Made by a program: the position numbers and the translations under genes. A stretch of 41,254 nt of DNA from Oscillospiraceae bacterium (GTDB taxonomy: Bacteria > Bacillota > Clostridia > Oscillospirales > Oscillospiraceae), in assembly GCA_017548065.1 (NCBI GenBank), contig JAFYNQ010000054.1, forward strand, positions 1 to 41,254, in the 5' to 3' direction. Below the pieces are notes generated by a model. That model was given only the letters and a program-made list of their open reading frames with translations. It had not been told where the DNA came from and searched no databases. How positions within the stretch are numbered: position 1 is the first letter of the stretch; each line of letters begins with the position of its first letter. Below are positions 1-6,725 of this stretch, piece by piece.

Positions 1-2
1 AT

Positions 3-65
3 ATTGAAAACAATCCCATTAAATTAGACACCGCATACGATATGCCGGATTTTGATAATTTGTAA
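3..65 (+). CDS. C-terminal fragment of an unknown protein
   Basis: An open frame enters from the left edge and ends at a TAA at 63-65. Only about 20 residues are visible, ending in the acidic/aromatic tail MPDFDNL. The frame ends just before the palindromic repeat array, so a coding end is plausible, but the length does not allow a family assignment. It converges on spoVAC. Confidence is limited because a 60-base open frame can occur by chance. Confidence 0.35.
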   Translation: MENNPIKLDTAYDMPDFDNL

Positions 66-81
66 AACATTGATGTAAACG

Positions 82-104
82 TAGGGGCGGCTATCAGCCG
101 CCCG
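82..104. repeat. GC-rich palindromic repeat, single copy
   Basis: A short palindrome built on GGGGCGGCTATCAGCCGCCC, followed by TTTT. It has the same GGGGCGGC/GCCGCCCC arms as the tandem units that follow but a different loop and the opposite orientation. It could act as a terminator for the gene ending at 65. Confidence 0.6.
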
Positions 105-122
105 TTTTCGTTGTTGATGGTT

Positions 123-280
123 CTGCGGGCGGCAGATTGCCGCCCCTACGTTGGGTGCGGTTTGTGGGCGGCAGGTTGCCGCCCCTACATTGGGTGCGGT
201 TTGCTGGCGGCAGATTGCCGCCCCTACATTAGGGTGCGGTTTGCTGGCGGCAGATTGCCGCCCCTACATTAGGGTGCATA
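123..280. repeat. Four tandem 39-40 bp palindromic units
   Basis: Four head-to-tail units start near 123, 162, 201 and 241. Each contains the palindrome GGCGGCAGATTGCCGCC followed by CCTACRTT(A)GGGTGCGGT. Units 3 and 4 are identical in 38 of 40 positions, which indicates recent tandem duplication. Units 1 and 2 are 39 bp. Each unit can fold into a GC-rich hairpin on either strand. There are no unique spacers, so this is not a CRISPR. The last unit carries the stop codon of spoVAC. Confidence 0.85.
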
Positions 281-701
281 ACCAATAGATGATTCCGTAA
301 ACCACACTTGCCGAAACACCATAAACAATCACAGGTCCAGCAATTGTGAACATCTTGGCGGCGGTGCCGAGGATCATACCCTCGGTTTTGAATTCGACCG
401 CCGGGGCGGAGATGGCATTGGCAAAGCCGGTGATGGGAACGAGTGTACCGGCGCCGGCATGCTTGGCAATATTGTCATAGAGGCTCAATCCCGTGAGCAG
501 CGCAGAGATCGCCACCAGGGTAACGGACACCGCCGTACCTGCCGACTCCTCCCCCAAGCCCAGCGCCAGGTAGCTGTTTTTCAGCAGCTGACCCAATGCG
601 CAAATAAGACCACCGATCACAAAGGCAAACACGCAGTCTTTTATCATAGGTGAGCGTGGCATCATGCTTTTAACAAGCTTATCATATTCCTTTTCTGTCA
701 T
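264..701 (-). CDS. spoVAC: Stage V sporulation protein AC (SpoVAC)
   Basis: A 145-residue integral membrane protein of the SpoVAC/SpoVAEB family. In Bacillus, SpoVAC is a forespore inner-membrane channel protein needed for uptake and release of Ca-dipicolinate. Family signatures visible are GGLICALGQ near residue 30, LLTGLSLYD, HAGAGTLVPITGFANAI in the middle, and EGMILGTAAKMFTIAGPVI before the last membrane segment; there are about four hydrophobic segments. The start at 701 is chosen because GGAGGG lies 6 nt upstream. A second ATG 6 nt earlier abuts the ribosome site and is less likely. The usual partners spoVAD and spoVAE are absent nearby. The gene lies 44 nt downstream of the YgjP-type gene and is probably co-transcribed. 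The last five codons and the stop come from the palindromic repeat array. Confidence 0.9.
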   Translation of the reverse strand: MTEKEYDKLVKSMMPRSPMIKDCVFAFVIGGLICALGQLLKNSYLALGLGEESAGTAVSVTLVAISALLTGLSLYDNIAKHAGAGTLVPITGFANAISAPAVEFKTEGMILGTAAKMFTIAGPVIVYGVSASVVYGIIYWLCTLM

Positions 702-745
702 GTACATCCCTCCGCTAAAAGGATGCCTCTGAAAAAGAAAAATAT

Positions 746-1294
746 TCAGCGTCCCAAACGGGCGATCAATCCGGCACCGTTTTGCTTCAGCCATGTACGT
801 GCGGCTTTATATTCCGGGTAAATGCGTTCCACTGCCGCCCAAAAACCAGCGGAATGGTTCATCTCTTTTCTGTGGCAAAGCTCATGGATCACCACATAGT
901 CCAGCACCTCCGGGGGTGCAAGCATCAGAAGACAATTGAAATTCAGATTTCCCTTTGTGCTGCAGCTGCCCCAACGTGTCTTTTGATTGCGTATGGTGAT
1001 CCTGCCGTAGGTCACGCCCACACGGGGCGCAAAGTATGCCACACGCCCGGGTATGACCTCCAGCGCCTTGTGAGCCAGCGCCCGAAGCTCTGCCTCTGTA
1101 AAGGGCGGACAGTCAGGCGCTTTTCTGTTTTGCAAATGCTTTCGGATCCAGTTTTCTTTAGAAACCACAAAGCGGTGGATCCTGTCATCTGCCAGGTACA
1201 AGGGCGCACGCACCTCCACCGCACCTTTTTCCGTGATCCGAATGGAAACGGTCTTTCGCTTGCTCCTGACAACGGTATATTCCAGTTTGTCCAT
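746..1294 (-). CDS. YgjP-like (DUF45/SprT-like) zinc metallopeptidase
   Basis: A 182-residue protein of the YgjP/M48-like family (DUF45, WLM-type). The zinc signature HELCH is near residue 137, followed by the family motif NHSAGFWAAVERIYPEY, which provides the third ligand. The central TRWGSCS motif is also typical. The family is predicted to be cytoplasmic zinc hydrolases with poorly known substrates. The ATG at 1294 is preferred over the in-frame GTG at 1303 because AAAGGTGA lies 5 nt upstream of the ATG. It is first in a two-gene unit with spoVAC. Its promoter (1349-1378) places a terminator-like hairpin at the 5' end of the transcript. Confidence 0.88.
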   Translation of the reverse strand: MDKLEYTVVRSKRKTVSIRITEKGAVEVRAPLYLADDRIHRFVVSKENWIRKHLQNRKAPDCPPFTEAELRALAHKALEVIPGRVAYFAPRVGVTYGRITIRNQKTRWGSCSTKGNLNFNCLLMLAPPEVLDYVVIHELCHRKEMNHSAGFWAAVERIYPEYKAARTWLKQNGAGLIARLGR

Positions 1295-1312
1295 ATATGT
1301 CACCTTTCAACG

Positions 1313-1378
1313 AAAAAAGGCGGTCAAAAATGACCGCCCAACACGATCATTATAGCATCCCGACATATTCCATGTCAA
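1313..1378 (-). promoter_or_regulatory. Cassette 1 leftward promoter with 5' terminator-like hairpin
   Basis: On the minus strand, TTGACA (1378-1373) is 18 bp from TATAAT (1354-1349). Transcription would start near 1342 and run almost at once into a perfect 8-bp hairpin (GGCGGTCA/TGACCGCC, 1319-1338) followed by six T (1318-1313), then the ribosome site of the YgjP-type gene. Either this is a 5' protective stem-loop or it makes a very short terminated RNA. The same arrangement recurs at 7922-7988. Confidence 0.75.
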
Positions 1379-1453
1379 CATTTTTTCGCTTTCCAAAATG
1401 ATTTTCTGCCTTTTCGCCAAAAACTTTTACGTCATTTTGTACAGTTTTACATA

Positions 1454-1482
1454 TTGCAATTATGCCTTTTTCGTGATATTAT
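1454..1482 (+). promoter_or_regulatory. Promoter of structured RNA R1
   Basis: TTGCAA (1454-1459), 17-bp spacer, TATTAT (1477-1482): a good sigma-A promoter reading rightward. The predicted start is near 1489, a few bases before the GGTGATACC block shared with R2. Confidence 0.75.
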
Positions 1483-1488
1483 ACAGAC

Positions 1489-1940
1489 ACAAAGAGGTGA
1501 TACCAATGTACACGTAAATGAATCGGCAGATTTGCAACCGATCCTTCCGCAGCAGTTCAAGCCAATTGACAAAACATATTGTGTACGGTAAGAAGTCAAC
1601 CCATCGGCTGAAACGTGAACTGCAGTATAAAGAGTTCCTGATCATATAATGTAAACCATCATCAGTAAACATTTAAGATTTTGAACGCTGCCGGATCACC
1701 GCAGAGTCTGTCAGACGACCTTCGTCGGGGAAATGCTTCAACACATAAGATCATCCCGCTGATGGGACAGAAGTTGAGAAGTAAGTGAATTGAAGTGGAT
1801 TTCATGGTTACGAAGGAACGATCGTTAAACTGTAGAAAGCGAGGTTAACCAATGATGTTAGATACCAAGAGTGAACAGAAATGACCCTTGACTGGTAAGT
1901 GCTGAAGCAGCCGCAGTCAAGGGTCATTTCTTTTTATTTC
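1489..1940 (+). ncRNA. Large stand-alone structured RNA (R1)
   Basis: An approximately 450-nt transcript with its own promoter and a strong terminator, containing no credible gene. The downstream gene is on the opposite strand, so this is not a leader. It shares with R2 the 5' block GGTGATACCAATGTAC (1496-1511), a 3' block containing CTGTAGAAA, GAGGT(T)AACCA and CCAAGAGT (1830-1893), and the terminator stem. The middle 318 nt are absent from R2 and fold well: GCAGTTCAAGCC (1552-1563) pairs with GGCT (1606-1609) and TGAACTGC (1616-1623); ATCGG/CCGAT (1522/1538); CTGAT/ATCAG (1638/1661); CGAC-CTTC-GTCG (1716-1727). It matches no riboswitch class I know (no T-box, cobalamin, SAM or THF core). 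Function unknown. Confidence 0.7.
1879..1940 (+). terminator. Intrinsic terminator of R1
   Basis: A 15-bp perfect stem, AAATGACCCTTGACT (1879-1893) with its complement (1915-1929), followed by a T-rich tail. Twelve base pairs of this stem are identical to the R2 terminator. Confidence 0.9.
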
Positions 1941-1945
1941 AAAAT

Positions 1946-1975
1946 CTTGCGTGCAAGGCATTTCCTGCACGCAGT
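1946..1975 (-). terminator. Terminator of dsdA
   Basis: TGCGTGCA (1948-1955) and TGCACGCA (1966-1973) form a hairpin just after the dsdA stop codon, with a short T run on the minus strand. Confidence 0.65.
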
Positions 1976-1979
1976 ATTT

Positions 1980-3257
1980 TTAATCTTTGCCTTTTTCGTA
2001 GTATTTTCCCAGTTCCTCCGGGGGTACCATGCTACCGCCGGTTGCCCACACCAGGTGGGTAGTATTGCCGGTGCTGCGGAAGGACCGGAACGCTTCATGC
2101 TGCTGGGTCATAACAGCGCCGTACATACCTGCCAGGGCGCTGGGCTCCAGGCGGATATCCTCCGTGTCCCATAAACGGCGCAGCAAGCTGTACATTCTCT
2201 CGTCTGTTATGGTATAACAGCCGCTGAGGAAGGGCTCCATGAATTTTCCAACAAAGCCGGAGGCGCGTCCCACCGCCAATCCGTCCGCTGCGGTGATGCC
2301 ATCAATGCCCAGGTCTGCCACGGAGATCTCGTTATGCTTCCCCGTTGCCATACCCAGGATCATACAAGGCGCATGGGTAGGCTCTGCAAAGAAGCACTTT
2401 ACATGATCCCCGAACACCAGTTTCAGTCCAAATGCCACGCCACCGGGGCCACCGCCAACGCCGCAGGGCAGATACACGTGCAAAGGGTGCATGTCGTCCA
2501 CCGGGATGCCCTTCTCTTCCAGCTGCTTCTGCAAACGCAGCGCCGCCACGGCATATCCCAAAAACAGTGTCTGTGAGTTCTCATCGTCCACAAAGTGGCA
2601 GGTGGGATCATTTTTTGCCTCTTCCCTGCCCTTGGTCACCGCCACAGAGTAATCGGAGGCATACTCCACCACCTTTACTCCCTTGCTGCGCAGCATATCC
2701 TTTTTCCACTGACGGGCATCGGCAGACATATGCACCGTCACCCGGAAGCCAAGCTTGGCGCTCATGATGCCAATGGAAAGACCCAAATTGCCGGTAGAGC
2801 CAACCGCCACACTATAGCCGGAAAACACCTCCCGGAACTTAGGTGTATCAAACACGCTGTAGTCGTCCCCGGGCTGCAAAAGACCCTTTTCCAGCGCAAC
2901 AGTCTCTGCCAGCTTCAGCACCTCATAGATGCCACCACGGGCTTTAATAGAGCCGGAAACCGCCAGGTGGCTATCCAGCTTGATCCAAAGTGCGCCGCCC
3001 AGGGATGCGCCGCACTGCTTCTCCATTTCCTTCTGCATAGCAGGGATATTCTGCAAAGGACTTTCCAGCAAACCGCCGGAAGCCACTGTCTCCGGGAACG
3101 CCACTTTAAAGTAATCCGCAAAACGGGCAAGCCGTGCTTCCGCATCCTTCACGTCCCACAGGGAAAGGGCACAATTTTTCATTGCTTCCGCAAAGGGGCG
3201 GTACTTGGGGTTACACCAAGCCGTCTCTTTTAACGCTCTCAGTTCTTCCAGCAACAT
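1980..3257 (-). CDS. dsdA: D-serine dehydratase (D-serine ammonia-lyase)
   Basis: A 425-residue PLP enzyme converting D-serine to pyruvate and ammonia. Length and motifs match the DsdA family. The PLP lysine lies in SGSIKARGG near residue 105. The phosphate-binding loop is [11 protein letters not shown] near 155-165. The glycine-rich [15 protein letters not shown] is near 265-280. The start at 3257 has AAAGGTGG 9 nt upstream. It is transcribed from its own promoter (TTGACA 3318-3313, 18 bp, TATAAT 3294-3289), back to back with the promoter of the AraC-family gene at 3377, which is therefore a candidate regulator. In E. coli the regulator is the unrelated LysR-type DsdC. It ends in its own terminator beside R1. 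Confidence 0.94.
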   Translation of the reverse strand: MLLEELRALKETAWCNPKYRPFAEAMKNCALSLWDVKDAEARLARFADYFKVAFPETVASGGLLESPLQNIPAMQKEMEKQCGASLGGALWIKLDSHLAVSGSIKARGGIYEVLKLAETVALEKGLLQPGDDYSVFDTPKFREVFSGYSVAVGSTGNLGLSIGIMSAKLGFRVTVHMSADARQWKKDMLRSKGVKVVEYASDYSVAVTKGREEAKNDPTCHFVDDENSQTLFLGYAVAALRLQKQLEEKGIPVDDMHPLHVYLPCGVGGGPGGVAFGLKLVFGDHVKCFFAEPTHAPCMILGMATGKHNEISVADLGIDGITAADGLAVGRASGFVGKFMEPFLSGCYTITDERMYSLLRRLWDTEDIRLEPSALAGMYGAVMTQQHEAFRSFRSTGNTTHLVWATGGSMVPPEELGKYYEKGKD

Positions 3258-3288
3258 TGTACAAAACCACCTTTCAAAGAATGCTTTT

Positions 3289-3357
3289 ATTATATTACAA
3301 TGCCGCTGACTCTGTCAAGAAAACCATCTTGTCATTTCCCTCCGTCTATGGTATATT
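3289..3357. promoter_or_regulatory. Divergent dsdA / araC-family promoters
   Basis: Leftward: TTGACA (3318-3313), 18 bp, TATAAT (3294-3289) for dsdA. Rightward: TTGTCA (3329-3334), 17 bp, TATATT (3352-3357) for the AraC-family gene. The two -35 boxes are 10 bp apart and lie in an imperfect palindrome with CAAGA/TCTTG arms (3316-3331). The rightward start point falls near 3364, leaving a very short leader that starts at the GGAGG. Confidence 0.75.
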
Positions 3358-3376
3358 CAACCCGGAGGTGACATGT

Positions 3377-4156
3377 ATGCAAATTGAGCGTGTGCGGCAC
3401 GATTGGCCCGAAACTGCCGGTTTTACCATAGACAGACCCGAAGGCTACCCCATATACACCTTTCTGCATTTTCAGACACCGGTGACGCTGGAGCTGAAGG
3501 GACAGACTATAAATGCAAGACCCGGTGCCTGCATCTTTTTCGCACCCGGAGTCCCCCAGCATTTTCATGCAGAGGTATCTTTGATCCACAACTGGATCCA
3601 TATAGATATAGGGCTGTCCCGGTGGCTTCAGGAATATAAGCTGCCGGTAAATCAGGTGTTTTACCCCACCGATACCGAGTTCATCTCCCAGATCTTTCAG
3701 AAAATTGAAGCCGAGCATTTCGGAAATCACCCCCACAAGCAAAAAATGCTGGAGGGGTATCTTCACAGCTTTCTCATTTTGCTCTCCCGAGCGCTTCAAG
3801 GCTACGCGCCGCCCCCGGAGGCAGAGCAGCCGGAGAAGCTGCAAATGCGTGCCATTCGGAAGGCAGTTCTGTCCAACCCCGCAAAGCGCTGGACGGTGAA
3901 CGAAATGGCCGCCATGGCAGCCATGAGTGCCTCCCGGTTTCACATTGCCTACAAGGCCTATTTCGGCACTTCTCCCATTCAGGATCTGAAGGAAGCCAAG
4001 CTTCGCTATGCCGTAACGCTGCTGACAACGGAAAAGTCCCTTTCCGTTCTGCAGGTCGCCAATCGTCTGGGCTACGACAACCCTTACCATTTCATCCGTA
4101 TGTTTAAAATAGCTTACGGTATGTCCCCGGGGGCATACCGTAAGAAAAAGCTTTAA
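3377..4156 (+). CDS. AraC-family transcriptional regulator with cupin domain
   Basis: A 259-residue regulator. The N-terminal cupin-type sensor domain is about residues 20-110 (PGACIFFAPGVPQHFH). The C-terminal double helix-turn-helix is about 165-258, with the typical second-helix signature VANRLGYDNPYHFIRMFKIAYGMSPGAYR. The start at 3377 has GGAGG 8 nt upstream; an earlier ATG at 3373 is out of frame. It is divergent from dsdA, the most likely target, and converges on the GH2 gene. Its stop codon overlaps the GH2 stop codon within a shared TTAA. The ligand is unknown. Confidence 0.9.
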   Translation: MQIERVRHDWPETAGFTIDRPEGYPIYTFLHFQTPVTLELKGQTINARPGACIFFAPGVPQHFHAEVSLIHNWIHIDIGLSRWLQEYKLPVNQVFYPTDTEFISQIFQKIEAEHFGNHPHKQKMLEGYLHSFLILLSRALQGYAPPPEAEQPEKLQMRAIRKAVLSNPAKRWTVNEMAAMAAMSASRFHIAYKAYFGTSPIQDLKEAKLRYAVTLLTTEKSLSVLQVANRLGYDNPYHFIRMFKIAYGMSPGAYRKKKL

Positions 4157-5868
4157 TCTTCAATTGCTGCCTTTCGGGACATGATGGCGCAAAGCCGCTT
4201 GGCATCAAACTTCGCTCTGCGGTCATAGGTGTACAAGCCGTTTTGCTCCTGCTCCACATCCGTAAGCTGTGTATAGCACAGACCGAACATTTTGGGATTA
4301 TCCAGCAGCACATCCGTAAGTCCCTGATAACGGGTGTAGAAGGCCTCCATATCGGGAACATCCTTGCCGTAGCCCCAGCTTTTCAGGCGCTTTTCATCGT
4401 TTTCGCCCTCTGCCCAGCGGATGCCGCCGTACTCACTGACAAAGAAAGGTCCGCCGGTATAGGTCTGTCGGTCAGCGTGGCGGTCAAACACCGTCTCCCC
4501 CTTTTCCAGCCCTTCATAGTGGCTGCGGAACACCGCAGGATCCTGCTCATAGTCATGGACATCAAAGATGTCTGTCTTTACATGGTAGTGACCGCTGGTA
4601 TCAATGCAGGGTCTTGTGGGATCCACTGCCTTTGTGGCATCATAAATCATTGCCACCGTCACGTCGCACTGCTTGTGACCAAAGCGCTCCCAGGTCTCAT
4701 TGTGGGGACACCAGCCAATAATGGCAGGATGGTTAAAGTCACGCTGCACTGCCTCCAGCCACTCCGGCAGCACCGCATTGGCATTCTCCGGGGCGCCGAT
4801 ATCCATCCCCCAGTCCGGGTACTCACCCCAAACCAGGTAGCCCAGCTTGTCCGCATGGTACAGGTAACGCTCTTCAAAGATCTTCTCATGAAGTCTTGCG
4901 CCGTTGAAGCCAAGATCCATGGACAACTTGATATCCCGAACCAGGTCTCCATCGGTGGGTGCAGTGTAAATGCCGTCGGGGTAGAAGCCCTGATCCAAAA
5001 TCAATCGCTGGAACACGGACTTTCCGTTCAGCAGGAACTTATAGCCGTCCATGCGCACCTCACGAAGACCGAAATAGCTACTGACCTCGTCTTCGCCAAA
5101 AGAGAGCTTTACATCATAAAGTCTTCCCTTGCCTACCTCCCAAAGATGCTTTTCTTTCAAAGGCAGTGTAAAATTCAGCATACCGGCAGCCTGCGGTTTC
5201 GTGTAGGCTGCCATTTTTTCGCCTTCATAAGTAATTTCGCATTCAAAATCGCCACTACCCTGCAGCTGCACCTGGACAGTCACAGCGCCGTCTGTCACAT
5301 TGGGATAGTAGCGCACGCTTTCCACGTAGCTTTGGGGCAAAAGCTCCAGCCACACCGTCTGCCATATGCCGGTGGTACGGGTATAGTAGCAGCGGTAAGA
5401 ATCATAGAGCATGGACTGCTTACCCGAGGGGATCAGCGGATCCCGGCTGTCATCGGTGGCATAGAGGGCGATCTCGTTCTCACCGGGCTGCAGAAACGCT
5501 GTAATGTCAAAGAAGAAGGAGCTATAGCCGCCTTTATGCTCACCCACCTCATTGCCGTTGACAAATGCCTTGCAAGCATAGTCCACAGCGCCAAAGTGCA
5601 GCCGCACACATCCCTCCTGCCGGGGCAGGTCAACAGTACGCTTGTACCAAACACCGTTCATAAAGTCACGGTTTGCCACCCCGGACAGCATGCTTTCCGG
5701 GCAGAAGGGCACTGTGATGGTGCTGCCAAGCTTCACACCAATCTTTTGCAGGCCCCGTGCTTCGCCGCTTCTGCCGTTGTCAATTTCAAATTGCCACTGT
5801 CCGTTCAGGTTGATATAACCTTTCCGCATAAATTGCGGCTTCGGATGTTCTTGTCTCGGAATATGCAT
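4153..5868 (-). CDS. Glycoside hydrolase family 2 protein (beta-galactosidase/glucuronidase-like)
   Basis: A 571-residue GH2 enzyme. The sugar-binding jelly-roll domain is about residues 10-180 (NGVWYKRTVDLP, GAVDYACKAFVNG). An immunoglobulin-like domain runs to about 270 and the TIM-barrel catalytic domain to the end. The probable acid/base glutamate is in GWCPHNETW and the nucleophile in FFVSEYGG. It is shorter than LacZ and lacks the C-terminal small-chain domains. There is no signal peptide, so it probably acts in the cytoplasm on imported oligosaccharides. GGGGGAA precedes the ATG at 5868. No transporter neighbours reveal the substrate, and exact specificity cannot be read from sequence. 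Confidence 0.9.
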   Translation of the reverse strand: MHIPRQEHPKPQFMRKGYINLNGQWQFEIDNGRSGEARGLQKIGVKLGSTITVPFCPESMLSGVANRDFMNGVWYKRTVDLPRQEGCVRLHFGAVDYACKAFVNGNEVGEHKGGYSSFFFDITAFLQPGENEIALYATDDSRDPLIPSGKQSMLYDSYRCYYTRTTGIWQTVWLELLPQSYVESVRYYPNVTDGAVTVQVQLQGSGDFECEITYEGEKMAAYTKPQAAGMLNFTLPLKEKHLWEVGKGRLYDVKLSFGEDEVSSYFGLREVRMDGYKFLLNGKSVFQRLILDQGFYPDGIYTAPTDGDLVRDIKLSMDLGFNGARLHEKIFEERYLYHADKLGYLVWGEYPDWGMDIGAPENANAVLPEWLEAVQRDFNHPAIIGWCPHNETWERFGHKQCDVTVAMIYDATKAVDPTRPCIDTSGHYHVKTDIFDVHDYEQDPAVFRSHYEGLEKGETVFDRHADRQTYTGGPFFVSEYGGIRWAEGENDEKRLKSWGYGKDVPDMEAFYTRYQGLTDVLLDNPKMFGLCYTQLTDVEQEQNGLYTYDRRAKFDAKRLCAIMSRKAAIED

Positions 5869-5985
5869 GGTAATTCCCCCTTTTTTCTTTTATTTTAACG
5901 CTAATTTCCAAAAAGTAAAATGTTATTTTCTTTTTATAAATTGACTTATCCTTTCGCAGGATGCTGCTATTTGAGAATTTCCCTC

Positions 5986-6014
5986 TTGTCAGCTTTCCGT
6001 GGCTATGGTATATT
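5986..6014 (+). promoter_or_regulatory. Promoter of the prolyl-tRNA editing gene
   Basis: TTGTCA (5986-5991), 17 bp, TATATT (6009-6014). The stretch CTATGGTATATTCA around the -10 box is identical to that of the AraC-family promoter at 3346-3359. Confidence 0.75.
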
Positions 6015-6038
6015 CATGAAAAGAAAGGATGTGCTTTT

Positions 6039-6590
6039 ATGGTTACCGAACAAGGTCGCCCTGCGGACTATGCACAGCGCCTGCCCAAGGAACAGCGTGT
6101 GTATGACTTTTTGGAAAATTTAGGGATCTCCTACCTGCGTGTGGATCACGAGCCTGCCATGACCATGGAGGCCTGCGCCCATGTGGATCAGGCGCTGGGT
6201 ACGGAAATGTGCAAAAACCTTTTTCTCTGCAATCGGCAATGCACAGATTTTTATCTGCTGCTGATGCCCGGTGACAAGCCTTTTAAGACAAAAGAACTGT
6301 CCAAACAGATCGGCTCCTCCCGACTGAGCTTCGGCTCCGGGGAGTATATGGAAGCGCTTTTGGACATCACTCCCGGTTCACTCAGTCTCCTGGGACTGAT
6401 GAACGACAAAGAAAACAAGGTACAGCTTCTCATTGATGAGGATGTGCTGAAGTCCGATGCCCTGGGCTGTCACCCCTGCATCAACACTTCCAGCCTGCGC
6501 ATTGCCATGGTAGATGTGGAAAACAAGCTGATCCCTGCCATGGGACATACACCTACGGTTATCCACCTGGATTACCCCGAAAGTGAATAA
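6039..6590 (+). CDS. YbaK/ProX-type prolyl-tRNA deacylase
   Basis: A 183-residue YbaK/EbsC-superfamily protein of the PrdX/ProX type, which in trans hydrolyses Ala-tRNA(Pro) made by mistake by prolyl-tRNA synthetase. Visible family motifs are VDHEPAMTMEAC near residues 30-40, the conserved lysine in CKNLFLCN, the segment KPFKTKELSKQIG, and GCHPCINTSS near the end. The ATG at 6039 is chosen because AAAGGA lies 9 nt upstream and the upstream promoter excludes earlier starts. It is monocistronic, followed by a terminator region holding a dispersed repeat. Confidence 0.9.
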   Translation: MVTEQGRPADYAQRLPKEQRVYDFLENLGISYLRVDHEPAMTMEACAHVDQALGTEMCKNLFLCNRQCTDFYLLLMPGDKPFKTKELSKQIGSSRLSFGSGEYMEALLDITPGSLSLLGLMNDKENKVQLLIDEDVLKSDALGCHPCINTSSLRIAMVDVENKLIPAMGHTPTVIHLDYPESE

Positions 6591-6595
6591 AAAAC

Positions 6596-6718
6596 CTGCC
6601 GCACAAGAAACGCTGTCATTGCGAGACTTGCATAAGCAAGTCGTGGCAATCTCCTTCTTAAGATGGGGATTCCCACGGCTGCTTTGCAGCCCCGGAACGG
6701 CAACCGCTTGTGCGGCAG
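6596..6718. terminator. Bidirectional terminator split by a palindromic repeat
   Basis: A perfect 12-bp stem, CTGCCGCACAAG (6596-6607) with CTTGTGCGGCAG (6707-6718), is flanked by an A run on the left and TTTT on the right, so it suits both converging genes. Its arms are separated by 99 bases holding a dispersed repeat, instead of the usual 4-8 base loop. Confidence 0.75.
6613..6700 (+). repeat. Dispersed TGTCATTGCGAG palindromic repeat, copy A
   Basis: It starts CTGTCATTGCGAG and contains GTGGCAATCTCC and GGGGATTCCCACGGCTGCTTT. The reverse complement of 24278-24372 matches it along nearly its full length. The right terminal arm is degenerate here (CCGGAACGGCA) compared with copy B. It resembles the palindromic intergenic repeats known from many gut Firmicutes. 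Confidence 0.85.
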
Positions 6719-6725
6719 CTTGTTT

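Noticed and set aside
123..280. CRISPR array
   Set aside because: Units are contiguous, palindromic and lack unique spacers; no cas genes in the window.
1460..1672. 70-codon frame on the minus strand within R1
   Set aside because: No ribosome site, not conserved in R2, and it overlaps the RNA promoter and stems.
1681..1770. Group I intron-like core in R1 (ACATAAGATCAT)
   Set aside because: Only a short resemblance to the S element; no convincing P, Q and R elements and no interrupted gene.
1489..1940. R1 as a T-box or riboswitch leader
   Set aside because: No T-box sequence or known aptamer core is visible, and the next gene downstream is on the opposite strand with its own terminator between.
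4243..5898. Open frame of 551 codons on the plus strand
   Set aside because: It lies antisense to the well-supported GH2 gene, has no family features, and is a by-product of GC-rich codon use.
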